The notes under the pieces: model-generated
The model's input: the letters and a program-made list of their open reading frames with translations, nothing else
Told to the model about the DNA's origin: nothing
The model's database searches: none
Made by a program: the position numbers and the translations under genes
NCBI RefSeq assembly: GCF_001679045.1
Contig: NZ_LYCK01000013.1
Span: 219,837-283,836 of the forward strand
Reading direction: 5' to 3'
Source of the DNA: Haemophilus haemolyticus
GTDB taxonomy: Bacteria; Pseudomonadota; Gammaproteobacteria; Enterobacterales; Pasteurellaceae
DNA length: 64,000 nt
In this document: positions 14,019-24,094 of the stretch, piece by piece
Layout of the letters: every line of letters begins with the position of its first letter
Numbering within the stretch: the first letter of the stretch is position 1

Positions 14019-14759
14019 ATGTCAGTTCTTGGACGAATTCACTCTTTTGAATCCTGTGGCACTGTAGATGGGCCAGGTATTCGTTTTATTTTATTTATGC
14101 AAGGCTGCTTAATGCGCTGCAAATATTGCCACAATCGTGATACTTGGGATCTTGAAGGTGGTAAAGAAATCAGTGTTGAGGATTTAATGAAAGAAGTAGT
14201 GACTTACCGCCATTTTATGAATGCGACTGGCGGAGGTGTCACGGCATCTGGTGGTGAGGCTGTGTTACAAGCAGAGTTTGTGCGTGATTGGTTCCGTGCT
14301 TGTAAAGCAGAAGGGATTAATACTTGCTTAGATACAAATGGTTTTGTACGTCATTATGATCATATTATTGATGAATTATTAGATGTAACAGATCTTGTTT
14401 TACTCGATTTAAAAGAGCTTAATGATCAAGTTCATCAAAATCTTATTGGGGTACCAAATAAACGTACTCTTGAATTTGCAAAATATTTGCAAAAACGTCA
14501 TCAACGTACATGGATTCGTTATGTTGTTGTTCCTGGTTATACCGATAGCGATCACGATGTGCATTTATTAGGTCAATTTATTGAAGGTATGACCAATATT
14601 GAAAAAGTTGAACTTCTTCCTTATCATCGATTAGGTGCGCATAAATGGAAAACCCTTGGGTTAGATTATGAGCTTGAAGATGTATTACCGCCAACCAAAG
14701 AATCGTTAGAGCATATTAAAACAATCCTAGAAGGTTATGGGCACACTGTAAAATTTTAG
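14019..14759 (+). CDS. pflA: pyruvate formate-lyase-activating enzyme
   Basis: A radical S-adenosylmethionine enzyme that abstracts a hydrogen from the PflB glycine to switch it on under anaerobic conditions. The 246-residue protein has the [4Fe-4S] motif C30-x3-C34-x2-C37 (GCLMRCKYC). It also has the [11 protein letters not shown] stretch near residue 70 that contacts the SAM cofactor in the family. The length matches E. coli PflA. The start at 14019 ([10 protein letters not shown]) fits the family; a nearby ATG at 14015 is out of frame. Confidence 0.95.
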   Translation: MSVLGRIHSFESCGTVDGPGIRFILFMQGCLMRCKYCHNRDTWDLEGGKEISVEDLMKEVVTYRHFMNATGGGVTASGGEAVLQAEFVRDWFRACKAEGINTCLDTNGFVRHYDHIIDELLDVTDLVLLDLKELNDQVHQNLIGVPNKRTLEFAKYLQKRHQRTWIRYVVVPGYTDSDHDVHLLGQFIEGMTNIEKVELLPYHRLGAHKWKTLGLDYELEDVLPPTKESLEHIKTILEGYGHTVKF

Positions 14760-14790
14760 AATGAATGTCAGATAACATAAGGAGTAAATA

Positions 14791-15273
14791 ATGAAAAAAA
14801 TTATTTTAACATTATCACTTGGGCTACTTACTGCCTGTTCTGCTCAAACTCAAAAGGCTGAACAAAATGATGTGAAGCTGACACCGCCGACTGATGTGCG
14901 AAGCGGATATGTACGTTTAGTGAAGAATGCAAATTATTACATCGATAGTGAATCTATTTGGGTGGATAACCAAGAGCCACAAATTGTACATTTTGATGCA
15001 GTGGTGAATTTAGATAAGGGATTGTATGTTTATCCTGAGCCTAAACGTTATGCACGTTCTGTTCGTCAGTACAAGATTTTGAATTGTGCAAATTATCATT
15101 TAACTCAAGTGCGAACTGATTTCTATGATGAGTTTTGGGGACAGGGTTTACGTGCAGCACCTAAAAAGCAAAAGAAACATACGTTAAGTTTAACACCTGA
15201 TACAACGCTTTATAATGCTGCTCAGATTATTTGTGCGAATTATGGCAGAGGACAGCCTTCAGTTAAAAAATAA
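14791..15273 (+). CDS. pe: surface-adhesin protein E (outer-membrane lipoprotein)
   Basis: I recognise this as H. influenzae protein E, which binds vitronectin, laminin and plasminogen and helps the organism stick to epithelium and resist complement. The 160-residue product has a lipoprotein signal peptide MKKIILTLSLGLLTAC with the lipid Cys at residue 16. The mature part is nearly as I remember it, including YARSVRQYKILNCANYHL, which lies in the vitronectin-binding region. Cys residues in ILNCANY and IICANYG probably form the known disulfide. The C-terminus after ICANYG (RGQPSVKK) differs from the reference proteins I recall. It follows pflA by 31 bases but is functionally unrelated. Confidence 0.88.
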   Translation: MKKIILTLSLGLLTACSAQTQKAEQNDVKLTPPTDVRSGYVRLVKNANYYIDSESIWVDNQEPQIVHFDAVVNLDKGLYVYPEPKRYARSVRQYKILNCANYHLTQVRTDFYDEFWGQGLRAAPKKQKKHTLSLTPDTTLYNAAQIICANYGRGQPSVKK

Positions 15274-15289
15274 CAAAATCTCGCGAATA

Positions 15290-15320
15290 AAAAATACGGT
15301 GAAATTTCACCGTATTTTTT
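15290..15320. terminator. bidirectional terminator between protein E gene and dsbB
   Basis: AAAAATACGGTGAAA pairs with TTTCACCGTATTTTTT. The runs of A and T on both sides let it serve the converging genes. Confidence 0.85.
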
Positions 15321-15852
15321 AATTAAATATTCTTCTTTGTTTTCGTGTTTTGACTACTTGCACTATTAATAATAAAGCAAGAATTATCACATATACTGCA
15401 AAAATAAATACCAACCATTGCACCATCGTCACACCGAATAATGACCATTGACTTTCGTTACAAGAGCCGGTCGGGCTAAACATAAATGGAAACCATTGGT
15501 GAAACGGTAAAGTTTCAGGAAAGTTTGGAATAAATTCACATTGTTTCCAAGGGGCTGGATTCATTTGTAAATCAAGATGACGGAATGAAACCAATAATCC
15601 CTTAATCCCACTGAATAAGCCTAATGCCAAAGCGATTAATCGAATGATTAAAGCGCGAGGTTGAAGTAAACCTATAATGCCCGCAATAAATAACCCAATT
15701 ATTGCTAAACGTTCATACACGCAAAGTACGCAAGGTTGTAATCCCATTCCATATTGGAAGTAAAGTGCGGTGGATTCTAGTGCTAAACTTGAGAATGCCA
15801 GCAGGAACCAAGCAGAACGTTTTTCAGAAAATCGTTTTAAAAGTGCGAGCAT
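15319..15852 (-). CDS. dsbB: disulfide bond formation protein B
   Basis: An inner-membrane protein that reoxidises the periplasmic thiol oxidase DsbA and passes electrons to quinones. The 177-residue product has four membrane segments and two periplasmic cysteine pairs: C41/C44 in QPCVLC and C105/C131, the latter in a loop ending SPTGSC. Both pairs are complete, so it should be active. It lies 9 bases after nhaB and is surely in the same transcript; the nhaB-dsbB order is also found in E. coli. Confidence 0.95.
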   Translation of the reverse strand: MLALLKRFSEKRSAWFLLAFSSLALESTALYFQYGMGLQPCVLCVYERLAIIGLFIAGIIGLLQPRALIIRLIALALGLFSGIKGLLVSFRHLDLQMNPAPWKQCEFIPNFPETLPFHQWFPFMFSPTGSCNESQWSLFGVTMVQWLVFIFAVYVIILALLLIVQVVKTRKQRRIFN

Positions 15853-15861
15853 TTCTTCTCC

Positions 15862-17406
15862 TTAGATTGGTAAAATCAAGCCTAAACTTGCTAGCCAAAT
15901 AGTGGCGGCTGGTAAGATAAATTCAATAGCTAGTAAACCAATGAGTGAAAGTACAATCGTGTAAGGTAAAGCCATATAAACCATTCTTCCGTAAGAAAGA
16001 CGAATTAATGGCGCTAGCGATGAAGTCAATAAGAACAAGAATGCGGCTTGTCCATTTGGAGTTGCGACTGACGGCAAGTTTGTACCTGTATTGATTGCAA
16101 CAGAGAGCAATTCAAATTGGTGCGGAGCAATTACGCCATTCGTTAATGCCGCTTTGGCTTCATTGATGTAAACCGTTGCGACGAATACGTTATCAGAGAT
16201 AGAAGAAAGCAAGCCGTTAAATACATAGAATAAGGCAAGCTGTGTATTTTCTTCTGAAGAAAGAACGAAGTGAATGATTGGCGCAAAAAGTTTTTGATCA
16301 ATAATTACGGCAACCACTGAGAAGAATACCACGAGCAATGCAGTGAAAGGCAAGGATTCTTGGAATGCTTTACCGATAGTGTGTTCGTCAGTCACACCAG
16401 TGAATGCAGTGGCAAAAATGATGATACTTAAACCAATTAAGCCTACCGCCGCGAGATGGAACGCCAATCCAAGAATTAACCAAATTGCGATTAACGCTTG
16501 GATGCCTAATTTGATTTTGTCTTGTTTAGACATTTTCTCTGAATTAGTGCGGTCTAAATCTGACAAGATTTTCCATACATCTTCAGGTAACTTTTCACCA
16601 TAACCAAATAATTTGAATTTTTCGACTAGGAAGCAAGTGAGTAATCCGCAGATAAATACTGGAACAGTAACTGGCGCCATGCGGAAGAAAAATTCGATGA
16701 AGTTCCATTTGGCTTGTTCGGCAATGATTAAGTTTTGTGGTTCACCCACCATTGTCATCACACCACCAAGTGCGGTTCCGACGCCAGCATGCATCATCAA
16801 ACTACGTAAGAATGAACGGAATTTTTCTAAGGTTTCGTGATGTTGTGTTTCAATTTTTCCATCATCAGCAATATCAACGGCATCAATTAAATTATTACCT
16901 GATGCGACTTTGTGGTAAACGCCATAGAATCCCATTGCTACGCTGATAATTACGGCAACAACCGTTAATGCATCAAGGAAGGCTGATAGGAAGGCTGCGC
17001 TAAAACAGAAAGCTAAAGAAAGCGCAATTTTTGAACGAATCTTGACAAGTAATTTCGTGAATACGTAAAGAAGCAGTTGTTTCATGAAGAAAATCCCTGC
17101 CACCATGAACATTAATAGCAATACGACTTCAAAGTTTGCCATAATTTCTGTTTTTACGTGTTCTACGTTAGTCATCCCTATAATAATCGCTTCAATTGCT
17201 AATAAGCCACCGGGTTGCAATGGATAGCATTTTAATGCCATTGCTAGCGTAAAAATGAATTCAGCAACGAGCAACCAACCCGCAAGAAAGGGGCTGATAA
17301 AAAAGAAAATAATTGGATTAACAATGAGAAAAACGACAATAGCGAGTTTGTACCAATTTGGGCTTGCTCCAAGAAAGTTTTTCATAAAGGCTTGTGTGTT
17401 TGTCAT
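15862..17406 (-). CDS. nhaB: Na+/H+ antiporter NhaB
   Basis: An inner-membrane antiporter that expels sodium in exchange for protons. The 514 residues have about 12 hydrophobic segments. The family features include the N-terminal [14 protein letters not shown] and the conserved [12 protein letters not shown] (about residue 240) and [15 protein letters not shown] regions. I set the start at 17406 ([11 protein letters not shown]), with GGAG six bases upstream; the earlier in-frame ATG at 17418 overlaps that ribosome site. It is divergent from fadR, as in E. coli. Confidence 0.95.
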   Translation of the reverse strand: MTNTQAFMKNFLGASPNWYKLAIVVFLIVNPIIFFFISPFLAGWLLVAEFIFTLAMALKCYPLQPGGLLAIEAIIIGMTNVEHVKTEIMANFEVVLLLMFMVAGIFFMKQLLLYVFTKLLVKIRSKIALSLAFCFSAAFLSAFLDALTVVAVIISVAMGFYGVYHKVASGNNLIDAVDIADDGKIETQHHETLEKFRSFLRSLMMHAGVGTALGGVMTMVGEPQNLIIAEQAKWNFIEFFFRMAPVTVPVFICGLLTCFLVEKFKLFGYGEKLPEDVWKILSDLDRTNSEKMSKQDKIKLGIQALIAIWLILGLAFHLAAVGLIGLSIIIFATAFTGVTDEHTIGKAFQESLPFTALLVVFFSVVAVIIDQKLFAPIIHFVLSSEENTQLALFYVFNGLLSSISDNVFVATVYINEAKAALTNGVIAPHQFELLSVAINTGTNLPSVATPNGQAAFLFLLTSSLAPLIRLSYGRMVYMALPYTIVLSLIGLLAIEFILPAATIWLASLGLILPI

Positions 17407-17531
17407 AAAGTACTCCATTATTTTTTATTGCGCTAACATTGTAATATATCCCCCTTTAAAGGATAATAAAAAGTGAGTAATTTTTTTATAAAATTGCATT
17501 TTTTTTTGATTTTTATCTGATTTTTTAATTT

Positions 17532-18257
17532 ATGCAACATGATAATGACATTTTGAAAGCCCAAAGCCCCGCCGCTTTAGCTGAAGAATATATAGTGAAA
17601 AGCATTTGGCAAGATGTTTTCCCCGCGGGCAGCAATTTACCCTCAGAGCGTGATTTGGCTGATAAGATTGGTGTAACTCGTACAACTTTACGTGAAGTTT
17701 TACAACGTTTGGCTCGAGATGGTTGGTTGACGATTCAGCACGGTAAACCCACAAAAGTAAATAATATTTGGGACACGGCAGGGCCGAATATTATTGAAAC
17801 GCTAATCGGTTTAGATATGCAGTCAGCACCCTTGATTATTGACAATATGTTGTCTCTACGCAGTAAAATGTCTGAATCTTATATTTATGAGGCAGTAAAA
17901 AATTCTCCAGAGCAATCTGCCGCACTTTTTGCTGAATTAGATCAATTACAAAATACGGCGCAAGATTACACAGAATTTGATTACAAATTATTTCGTCAAT
18001 TTACCGTAGTGGCTAACAAACCCTTTTATCGTTTAATTTTTAATAGTTTGAAAGGGGTTTACCAACGAATTGGTTTTTTATTTTTTAAAGAAGAAAAACA
18101 CCGAGAACTTACAAAAACATTCTATTTAGAAATGCAACAAATTTGCCTTGCGGGAAATGCGGATGCGGTGGTGGATTGTATTCGTAAACACAATTTACGT
18201 TCTTCAACTTATTGGAAAACTATTCTAGAGCGATTACCGCAGAACCTTTCGGATTAA
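17532..18257 (+). CDS. fadR: fatty acid metabolism regulator FadR
   Basis: A GntR-type regulator that activates unsaturated fatty acid synthesis and represses degradation; long-chain acyl-CoA releases it from DNA. The 241-residue protein has an N-terminal winged helix-turn-helix (LPSERDLADKIGVTRTTLREV, about residues 37-57, of which only LPSERDL and TTLREV need quoting). A helical acyl-CoA-binding domain follows. Haemophilus is thought to lack most beta-oxidation genes, so its targets here are probably fab genes. The 125-base gap to nhaB contains long T runs and is the likely divergent promoter region. Confidence 0.93.
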   Translation: MQHDNDILKAQSPAALAEEYIVKSIWQDVFPAGSNLPSERDLADKIGVTRTTLREVLQRLARDGWLTIQHGKPTKVNNIWDTAGPNIIETLIGLDMQSAPLIIDNMLSLRSKMSESYIYEAVKNSPEQSAALFAELDQLQNTAQDYTEFDYKLFRQFTVVANKPFYRLIFNSLKGVYQRIGFLFFKEEKHRELTKTFYLEMQQICLAGNADAVVDCIRKHNLRSSTYWKTILERLPQNLSD

Positions 18258-18267
18258 TTTCAACATC

Positions 18268-18299
18268 AAAAGTGCGGTGAAGTTTAACCGCACTTTTTT
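18268..18299 (+). terminator. terminator made of two inverted uptake signals
   Basis: AAAAGTGCGGTgAA from 18268 pairs with TTaACCGCACTTTT ending at about 18297, just after fadR and before rsmE. Confidence 0.85.
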
Positions 18300-18319
18300 C
18301 ATTAATATAGATAAACATT

Positions 18320-19057
18320 ATGCGCATACCAAGAATTTATCATCCTGAATCCCTTGAAAATCAAACTCAATGTCAGCTTTCAGATGACGCGGCAAACCAT
18401 GTAGGGCGCGTGTTAAGAATGACAGAAGGCGAGCAAGTTGAGCTCTTTGATGGTTCTAATCATATTTATCCAGCCAAAATTATTGAGTCAAATAAAAAAG
18501 CTGTAAAGGTAGAGATTTTGGGGCGTGAGCTGGCGGATAAAGAATCCAATTTAAAAATTCATTTGGGACAAGTGATTTCTCGCGGAGAGCGAATGGAATT
18601 TACCATTCAAAAATCGGTGGAATTGGGTGTGAATGTGATTACGCCATTATGGTCAGAACGCTGTGGCGTAAAGCTTGATGGCGAACGCATGGATAAAAAA
18701 ATCCAACAATGGCAAAAAATTGCGATTGCTGCTTGTGAACAGTGTGGCCGTAATATTGTGCCGGAGATTCGTCCACTGATGAAATTACAAGATTGGTGTG
18801 CAGAAAATGACGAAGCATTGAAATTAAATTTACATCCACGCGCGCAATATTCTATTAAAACGTTACCAAATATTCCCGTTGAAGGTGTCCGCTTATTAAT
18901 TGGCTCAGAAGGTGGATTATCTGCACAAGAAATTGCACAAACTGAACAGCAAGGATTTACTGAAATTTTATTAGGAAAGCGTGTTTTGCGTACTGAAACT
19001 GCATCGCTTGCGGCGATTAGTGCACTACAAATTTGTTTTGGAGATTTAGGTGAATGA
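18320..19057 (+). CDS. rsmE: 16S rRNA (uracil-1498-N3)-methyltransferase
   Basis: Methylates N3 of U1498 in the decoding region of 16S rRNA, using SAM. The 245-residue protein has an N-terminal PUA-like domain ([16 protein letters not shown]) and a C-terminal SPOUT knot. The SAM loop is [12 protein letters not shown] (about residue 193) and the knot end [10 protein letters not shown] follows (about 220). The gene overlaps yqgE by four bases, and yqgE overlaps ruvX, so rsmE-yqgE-ruvX form one translationally coupled unit. Confidence 0.95.
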   Translation: MRIPRIYHPESLENQTQCQLSDDAANHVGRVLRMTEGEQVELFDGSNHIYPAKIIESNKKAVKVEILGRELADKESNLKIHLGQVISRGERMEFTIQKSVELGVNVITPLWSERCGVKLDGERMDKKIQQWQKIAIAACEQCGRNIVPEIRPLMKLQDWCAENDEALKLNLHPRAQYSIKTLPNIPVEGVRLLIGSEGGLSAQEIAQTEQQGFTEILLGKRVLRTETASLAAISALQICFGDLGE

Positions 19058-19614
19058 TGGAGTTACAAGGGAAATTTTTGATCGCGATGCCACATTTAGA
19101 TGATTATTTTAATCGTACAGTGGTGTTTATGTGCGAGCATAATGAGCAAGGTTCTATGGGGTTAGTGATTAATCAGCCAACAGATTTAAGCATTGCGGAA
19201 CTTTATTCAAAACTCAATTTTATGATGAAAAATGACCGCACTTTTAGCAATGAAATGGTGGTAGCGGGTGGCCCTATGCATAGCGAAAGAGGTTTTATTC
19301 TACATAAGAATACACCTAATGAATTCCAGCATACTTATAAAATCACGGATGATCTTTCAATGACAACCTCTGCTGATGTGATAGAGACGCTAGGTTCTGA
19401 ACTTGCGCCAGAAAAATATCTTATCGCTCTTGGGTGCTCTAGCTGGGAGGCTGGGCAATTAGAAAAAGAAATCACTGATAATGCTTGGTTAGTCGCTACT
19501 GCGAACGATCAGATTTTATTCGATATGCCTTATGATGAGCGCTATGTTGCGGCGAATCAATTGCTTGGTATTTACCCACATAATTTTGTGTTTGCACAAG
19601 TGGGGCATAGCTAA
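19054..19614 (+). CDS. yqgE: UPF0301 (DUF179) protein YqgE
   Basis: A conserved cytoplasmic protein of 186 residues with unknown function. The family hallmarks are [25 protein letters not shown], quoted here as FLIAMPHL (residue 8 on) and VVFMCEHN, then [10 protein letters not shown] and the C-terminal [11 protein letters not shown] (about residue 129). Two adjacent ATGs (19054 and 19057) are possible starts, and the spacing from GGAG slightly favours the first. It is almost always next to ruvX in this group of bacteria, which suggests a linked role, so far undefined. Confidence 0.9.
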   Translation: MMELQGKFLIAMPHLDDYFNRTVVFMCEHNEQGSMGLVINQPTDLSIAELYSKLNFMMKNDRTFSNEMVVAGGPMHSERGFILHKNTPNEFQHTYKITDDLSMTTSADVIETLGSELAPEKYLIALGCSSWEAGQLEKEITDNAWLVATANDQILFDMPYDERYVAANQLLGIYPHNFVFAQVGHS

Positions 19615-20039
19615 TGGGGATTACTGCACTTGCTTTTGATTTTGGTACCAAAAGTATTGGCTGTGCTGTAGGGCAAAGTATTACTGGCACCGCTCAAGCC
19701 TTGCCTGCTTTTAAGGCGCAAGATGGTATTCCAAACTGGGATGCCATCGAAAAATGCTTGAAAGAATGGAAACCAGATGTTGTCGTTGTTGGTTTGCCTT
19801 TAAATATGGATGGAACAGAACAAGATCTCACTTTGCGTGCACGTAAGTTTGCGAATCGTTTACAAGGTCGTTTTGGCGTTAATGTTCAGTTGCAAGATGA
19901 ACGTCTAACAACAACGGAGGCACGCAGTGAAATTTTTGACAGAGGCGGTTTTCGTGCCTTAAAAAAAGGCAAAGTAGATGGGATCTCTGCTTGTTTGATT
20001 CTAGAAAGTTGGTTTGAGGTTGCAGAATACTCCGAATAA
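19614..20039 (+). CDS. ruvX: putative pre-16S rRNA nuclease / Holliday junction resolvase YqgF
   Basis: An RNase H-fold nuclease of 141 residues implicated in maturing the 5' end of 16S rRNA. The acidic residues of the active site are visible: D9 in [10 protein letters not shown] in [10 protein letters not shown] (about residue 99) and D in GKVDGISAC (about 122). The start overlaps the yqgE stop (TAATG). Co-transcription with rsmE fits an rRNA-related job. Confidence 0.93.
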   Translation: MGITALAFDFGTKSIGCAVGQSITGTAQALPAFKAQDGIPNWDAIEKCLKEWKPDVVVVGLPLNMDGTEQDLTLRARKFANRLQGRFGVNVQLQDERLTTTEARSEIFDRGGFRALKKGKVDGISACLILESWFEVAEYSE

Positions 20040-20044
20040 AAAAA

Positions 20045-20072
20045 GCCCTTTCAAAAGCTGAAAGGGCAAAAA
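20045..20072 (+). terminator. intrinsic terminator after ruvX
   Basis: GCCCTTTC at 20045 pairs with GAAAGGGC ending at 20067. The following run is A-rich with few T, so efficiency on the plus strand is uncertain; the upstream AAAAA gives a T run on the minus strand. Confidence 0.6.
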
Positions 20073-20180
20073 TATTTGGAGTCATACTATGAGTTGTTGA
20101 ATTAACAAATCAGGTATGTGGCGCATTATAATAATAAAATACAAAAATGCAACATTTTTTTAACAAATAATTTTTGTCAT

Positions 20181-21560
20181 TTAATTATGTGGATTTCTTG
20201 TATTGCTATTGACTAAATTACGCATTAGTAAAGCATAGTCTAAGTTGATATCTTGTGGTACGTCTAAGAAGACAAAATGCCCATCGCCTAGTGCTGCATC
20301 AACCGCTTCATTTTTACGATTTAGCATTTTTTCAATTTTGAAATTGATATTCCCCTGAGGGGTCATCATTTCTACATCATCACCAAGTAAGAATTTATTC
20401 TTCACCGCCACTTCAGCCATACCTTGTTCGTTACGTTTACCAGTAAATTCACCGACAAACTGTTGACGATCAGAAATAGAATAACCGTATTCGTAATTTT
20501 GGTATTCATCGTGTGTATGACGACGTAAGAAACCTTCGGTATAACCACGATGAGCAAGGGATTCCAAGGTATCCATTAAGCTTTCATCAAATGGTTTGCC
20601 TGCTGCCGCATCATCAATGGCTTTGCGGTAAACTTGTGCGGTTCTTGCGCAATAATAGAATGATTTAGTACGGCCTTCGATTTTTAAAGAATGCACACCA
20701 AGTGCGGTCAATTTTTCCACGTGTTGTACTGCACGTAGATCTTTTGAGTTCATAAAGTAAGTGCCGTGCTCATCTTCAAACGCGGTCATTTGCTCATCAG
20801 GCTTTTGTGATTCGGTATAAAGGAAAACTTTATCTGTTACTGCACCTTCACCTAAGGTTGGTGCGACATTTTTCACTTCGATTTGTTGAGCAGGATCGAT
20901 TTTTGGCACGATGTTGCCCACTTCATCCGTCGTGCCTTCTTCCATTTTGTATTCCCAACGGCAAGCATTCGTGCAAGTGCCTTGGTTTGGATCACGTTTG
21001 TTGATATAGCCAGAAAGCAAGCAGCGGCCAGAATACGCCATGCATAACGCACCATGTACGAAAATTTCGAGTTCAATGTCTGGCACATGTTGGCGAATTT
21101 CAGCGATCTCTTCAATGGATAATTCGCGCGATAAAATTACACGCGTTAACCCCATTTTTTTCCAGAATTTTACCGTTGCCCAGTTTACGGCATTTGCTTG
21201 TACAGAAAGGTGGATATCAATATCCGGGAAGTTTTCACGCACCAACATGATTAAGCCTGGGTCGGACATAATTAAGGCATCAGGGCCCATGTCGATGACT
21301 GGTTGTAAATCTTTGATAAAGGTTTTGAGTTTAGAGTTATGCGGTGCAATGTTTACGACCACATAGAATTTTTTGCCAAGTGCATGGGCTTCATCGATCC
21401 CGATTTTTAAATTGGCGTGATTAAATTCATTGTTACGTACACGTAAGCTGTAACGGGGTTGGCCTGCATAAACGGCATCTGCACCATAAGCAAACGCATA
21501 GCGCATATTTTTAAGAGAGCCAGCAGGGGAAAGTAATTCTGGTTTGAATTGGGTTGTCAT
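20181..21560 (-). CDS. trhP: tRNA 5-hydroxyuridine modification protein TrhP (U32 family, YegQ)
   Basis: A 459-residue member of peptidase family U32. TrhP-type proteins are needed for prephenate-dependent 5-hydroxyuridine formation at tRNA position 34. Seen in the sequence: the N-terminal ELLSPAGSLKNMRYAFAYGADAVY (start ELLSPAG, end GADAVY), a Cys cluster in GALCMAYSGRCLLSG and GTCTNACRWEY (about residues 172-205) that fits a metal or Fe-S site, and SLKIEGRTKS near residue 297. The protease name in older annotations is probably misleading. The gene stands alone, with 230 bases of unremarkable sequence upstream. Confidence 0.9.
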   Translation of the reverse strand: MTTQFKPELLSPAGSLKNMRYAFAYGADAVYAGQPRYSLRVRNNEFNHANLKIGIDEAHALGKKFYVVVNIAPHNSKLKTFIKDLQPVIDMGPDALIMSDPGLIMLVRENFPDIDIHLSVQANAVNWATVKFWKKMGLTRVILSRELSIEEIAEIRQHVPDIELEIFVHGALCMAYSGRCLLSGYINKRDPNQGTCTNACRWEYKMEEGTTDEVGNIVPKIDPAQQIEVKNVAPTLGEGAVTDKVFLYTESQKPDEQMTAFEDEHGTYFMNSKDLRAVQHVEKLTALGVHSLKIEGRTKSFYYCARTAQVYRKAIDDAAAGKPFDESLMDTLESLAHRGYTEGFLRRHTHDEYQNYEYGYSISDRQQFVGEFTGKRNEQGMAEVAVKNKFLLGDDVEMMTPQGNINFKIEKMLNRKNEAVDAALGDGHFVFLDVPQDINLDYALLMRNLVNSNTRNPHN

Positions 21561-21791
21561 AATATTCTCTTTTGTCTGATTTCAGGTCAGGGATTTGCGC
21601 TAGGCAAATCGTTAGGTGGGGTATTGTAGAGAAAATATTTGGCTTGTAAAGGAAAGTGCGGTCAAATCCTAATTAGAAATTCAGTTTATTTGGTTCTGAT
21701 ATAAAGATTTAACCGCTTGAAATTACCCTATATTAAATAAAATTATGGGCCCAAATTTTGCCCTATGACAATATCTTGTCTTTTATTCTGG

Positions 21792-22472
21792 TTATAAGTT
21801 GAGTGCATTACTTTCTTCCTTTAAAGCTTGAGTCGCTGCTTTTATATCATTTGCTTGAGTGATGGCTGTGATTACAGCAACACCATCAGCGCCATATTTC
21901 CGTAAGGTTTTCACATGTTCTCGTTTTACGCCACCAATAGCCACAAGTGGTTTGGTGATTCCTGCTTCTCTCAATGTTTGAATGAACGCCATTCCTAGAG
22001 TCGGGGAAGGATTCTCTTTTGACTGGGTCGTGAAAATTGGGCCAACACCAAAATAATCAATTTCAGATATTTCCTCACCGATTTTTGCTTCATCTAAGCG
22101 GTTAATCGACCAACCAATAATCAGTGGTTTATTGGTTTTTGCTCGAATCGTTTTTACAGGCGTATCGCTTTGTCCAACATGAATTCCATCCGCTTCAATT
22201 TCCAATGCTAAATCAACGTTGTCATCAACAATAAATAGCACATTATATTGACGGCATAAGTCTCGGCACTTAATGGCTAAGGAGCGTTGTTCATCTGGCG
22301 AATTTTCTAATGAGAATTTTCCTTTATCGCGAAATTGAAAACAGGTAATGCCACCTTCTAAAGCTTGTCTAAGAACAGAAAGCAAGTTATCTGCTAGATT
22401 ATCACCTAAATGTCGGCAATCTTGTGTGCCTGCTACAAAATAGAGCGGTAAAATTTCTTGAATATTTTTCAT
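21792..22472 (-). CDS. thiE: thiamin-phosphate synthase
   Basis: Joins HMP pyrophosphate and thiazole phosphate to give thiamin monophosphate. The 226-residue TIM barrel carries the family motifs TCFQFRDKG (about residue 39), the phosphate and Mg-binding FIVDDNVDLALE (about 79) and GIHVGQSD (about 95), and the C-terminal VAIGGVKREHV (about 172). It is the last gene of the thiamin operon and lies 10 bases after thiD. Confidence 0.95.
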   Translation of the reverse strand: MKNIQEILPLYFVAGTQDCRHLGDNLADNLLSVLRQALEGGITCFQFRDKGKFSLENSPDEQRSLAIKCRDLCRQYNVLFIVDDNVDLALEIEADGIHVGQSDTPVKTIRAKTNKPLIIGWSINRLDEAKIGEEISEIDYFGVGPIFTTQSKENPSPTLGMAFIQTLREAGITKPLVAIGGVKREHVKTLRKYGADGVAVITAITQANDIKAATQALKEESNALNL

Positions 22473-22482
22473 CTTTCAATCC

Positions 22483-23292
22483 TTAAAGGCGACTGTAAGC
22501 CCAATGATTGGTTGGCCCATGTCCATGACCAATATTCAATGGGTGAGAGATGGCTGCCATAATAAAATCTTTAGCAGTTTTTACCGCACTTTTTAATGGC
22601 GCGCCTTTGGCTAATTCTGCCGTTAAGCAGGCTGAAAAAGTACAGCCTGTTCCGTGAGTATGCGGTGTATCGAAACGCGGGCTTTCTAAAACAAAATGCT
22701 CACCATTTTGTAAAAGGATCCAATCTTGGCATTGCTGGCTTTGTGAATTGAGCGAATGTCCGCCTTTAATAATCACATTCTTTGCTCCTTGTTTTTGCAA
22801 GTCTAACGCAGCTTGTTGAATGCTGGCTGTATCAGAAATTTTGATGCCTGTTAAAGCTTCAGCTTCGGGAATATTAGGTGTAAGCACGTCAGCTAGTGGT
22901 AATAAATGTTTGATTAATGCGGAAACTGCTTGTTGTTGCAATAAAGGCGCACCACCTTTCGCAATCATCACGGGATCAACCACTAATGTGCCAAATGGGC
23001 GATGACTTAAAAAATCAGCAACACATTCAATAATATCTGCTGTACCAAGCATACCAATTTTGGCACTTGTAATCTGAAAGTCATTTTTTACTGCTTCCAG
23101 TTGAGCTTGAATTGTTTTCAGTGGAATTGGGTGAATATTAAATACGCCAAGTGTGTTTTGTGCAGTGACCGCAGTAATCACCGAAGTGCCAAAAACGCCC
23201 TGCATTTGAAAGGTTTTGAGATCTGCTTGAATGCCAGCTCCTCCACCGCTGTCCGAACCTGCAATAGTCAATGTTTGTGGAATGTTAGACAT
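22483..23292 (-). CDS. thiD: hydroxymethylpyrimidine / phosphomethylpyrimidine kinase
   Basis: Phosphorylates HMP twice to HMP pyrophosphate, the pyrimidine donor for ThiE. The 269-residue ribokinase-fold protein opens with [20 protein letters not shown] (start TIAGSDS). It has [11 protein letters not shown] (about residue 102) and the C-terminal anion hole [10 protein letters not shown] (about 215), whose Cys replaces the usual Asp in this family. It overlaps thiM by eight bases. Confidence 0.95.
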   Translation of the reverse strand: MSNIPQTLTIAGSDSGGGAGIQADLKTFQMQGVFGTSVITAVTAQNTLGVFNIHPIPLKTIQAQLEAVKNDFQITSAKIGMLGTADIIECVADFLSHRPFGTLVVDPVMIAKGGAPLLQQQAVSALIKHLLPLADVLTPNIPEAEALTGIKISDTASIQQAALDLQKQGAKNVIIKGGHSLNSQSQQCQDWILLQNGEHFVLESPRFDTPHTHGTGCTFSACLTAELAKGAPLKSAVKTAKDFIMAAISHPLNIGHGHGPTNHWAYSRL

Positions 23293-24079
23293 ATTTCACC
23301 TCTGCGTTTTGTTCTATTAAATCAGGTGTTAAGGCTGCCAATTCATCAAGCAAGCGAATTTGGAACTGTCCAACTTGCGAGGTTAGGTTTTTAGCCGCAA
23401 TCTCTCCTGCAATGGTGTAAGCTGCACAGGCTTCTATTGTTGCTGAAAAATGTTTTCCTTCATCAACGGCTAAAAATGCTGCGCATACTGCACTTAATAA
23501 ACAACCCGATGCGGTAACTTTTGGAAATAGCGGCGTACCGTTATGGATTGTGGCAGTTTGTTGTCCATCGCTGATAATATCGACTTCTCCACTAATTAAC
23601 ACCGTACAGTCATAGCATTGTGCAACACGTTGAGCAACTTCTTGTAGATTTGTTTTACCTTGTCCTGCATCCACACCTTTTGCTTGCCAGTCTTCACCTG
23701 CAATCGCTGCAAGTTCTCCCGCGTTACCTCGGATTAAGGCAAATTTCACTTCTGCCAATAATTGACGGATAGTTTCACGTCGGTAGTTCGTAGCGCCCAC
23801 TCCAACAGGATCAAGCACCACAGGAATGCCTATTGCATTTGCTGTTTTACCCGCTAGTAACATAGCATCTCGTTCTTGATCCATGACTGTACCGATATTG
23901 ATGACTAATGCTTGGCTAATTTGTGGTAGTTCAACCATTTCTTCAATATTAGCTGACATCAACGGTGATGCCCCTAAAGCAAGTAAACCATTGGCACTAA
24001 AATTTGCCGCGACAATATTGGTTATGTTATGAATCAACGGATTTTGTTCACGAATTTTTGATAAATAAACTGATTTCAT
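23285..24079 (-). CDS. thiM: hydroxyethylthiazole kinase
   Basis: Salvages the thiazole moiety by phosphorylating 4-methyl-5-hydroxyethylthiazole. The 264-residue protein shows [27 protein letters not shown] (quoted as NPLIHNIT, about residue 13, and LLALGASP), [10 protein letters not shown] (about 88), [11 protein letters not shown] (about 119) and the catalytic TASGCLLSA (about 189). Its last codons overlap thiD. Together with ThiD and ThiE it forms the salvage route from both precursor halves. Confidence 0.95.
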   Translation of the reverse strand: MKSVYLSKIREQNPLIHNITNIVAANFSANGLLALGASPLMSANIEEMVELPQISQALVINIGTVMDQERDAMLLAGKTANAIGIPVVLDPVGVGATNYRRETIRQLLAEVKFALIRGNAGELAAIAGEDWQAKGVDAGQGKTNLQEVAQRVAQCYDCTVLISGEVDIISDGQQTATIHNGTPLFPKVTASGCLLSAVCAAFLAVDEGKHFSATIEACAAYTIAGEIAAKNLTSQVGQFQIRLLDELAALTPDLIEQNAEVKYV

Positions 24080-24094
24080 TTTACCCCTCTATTT

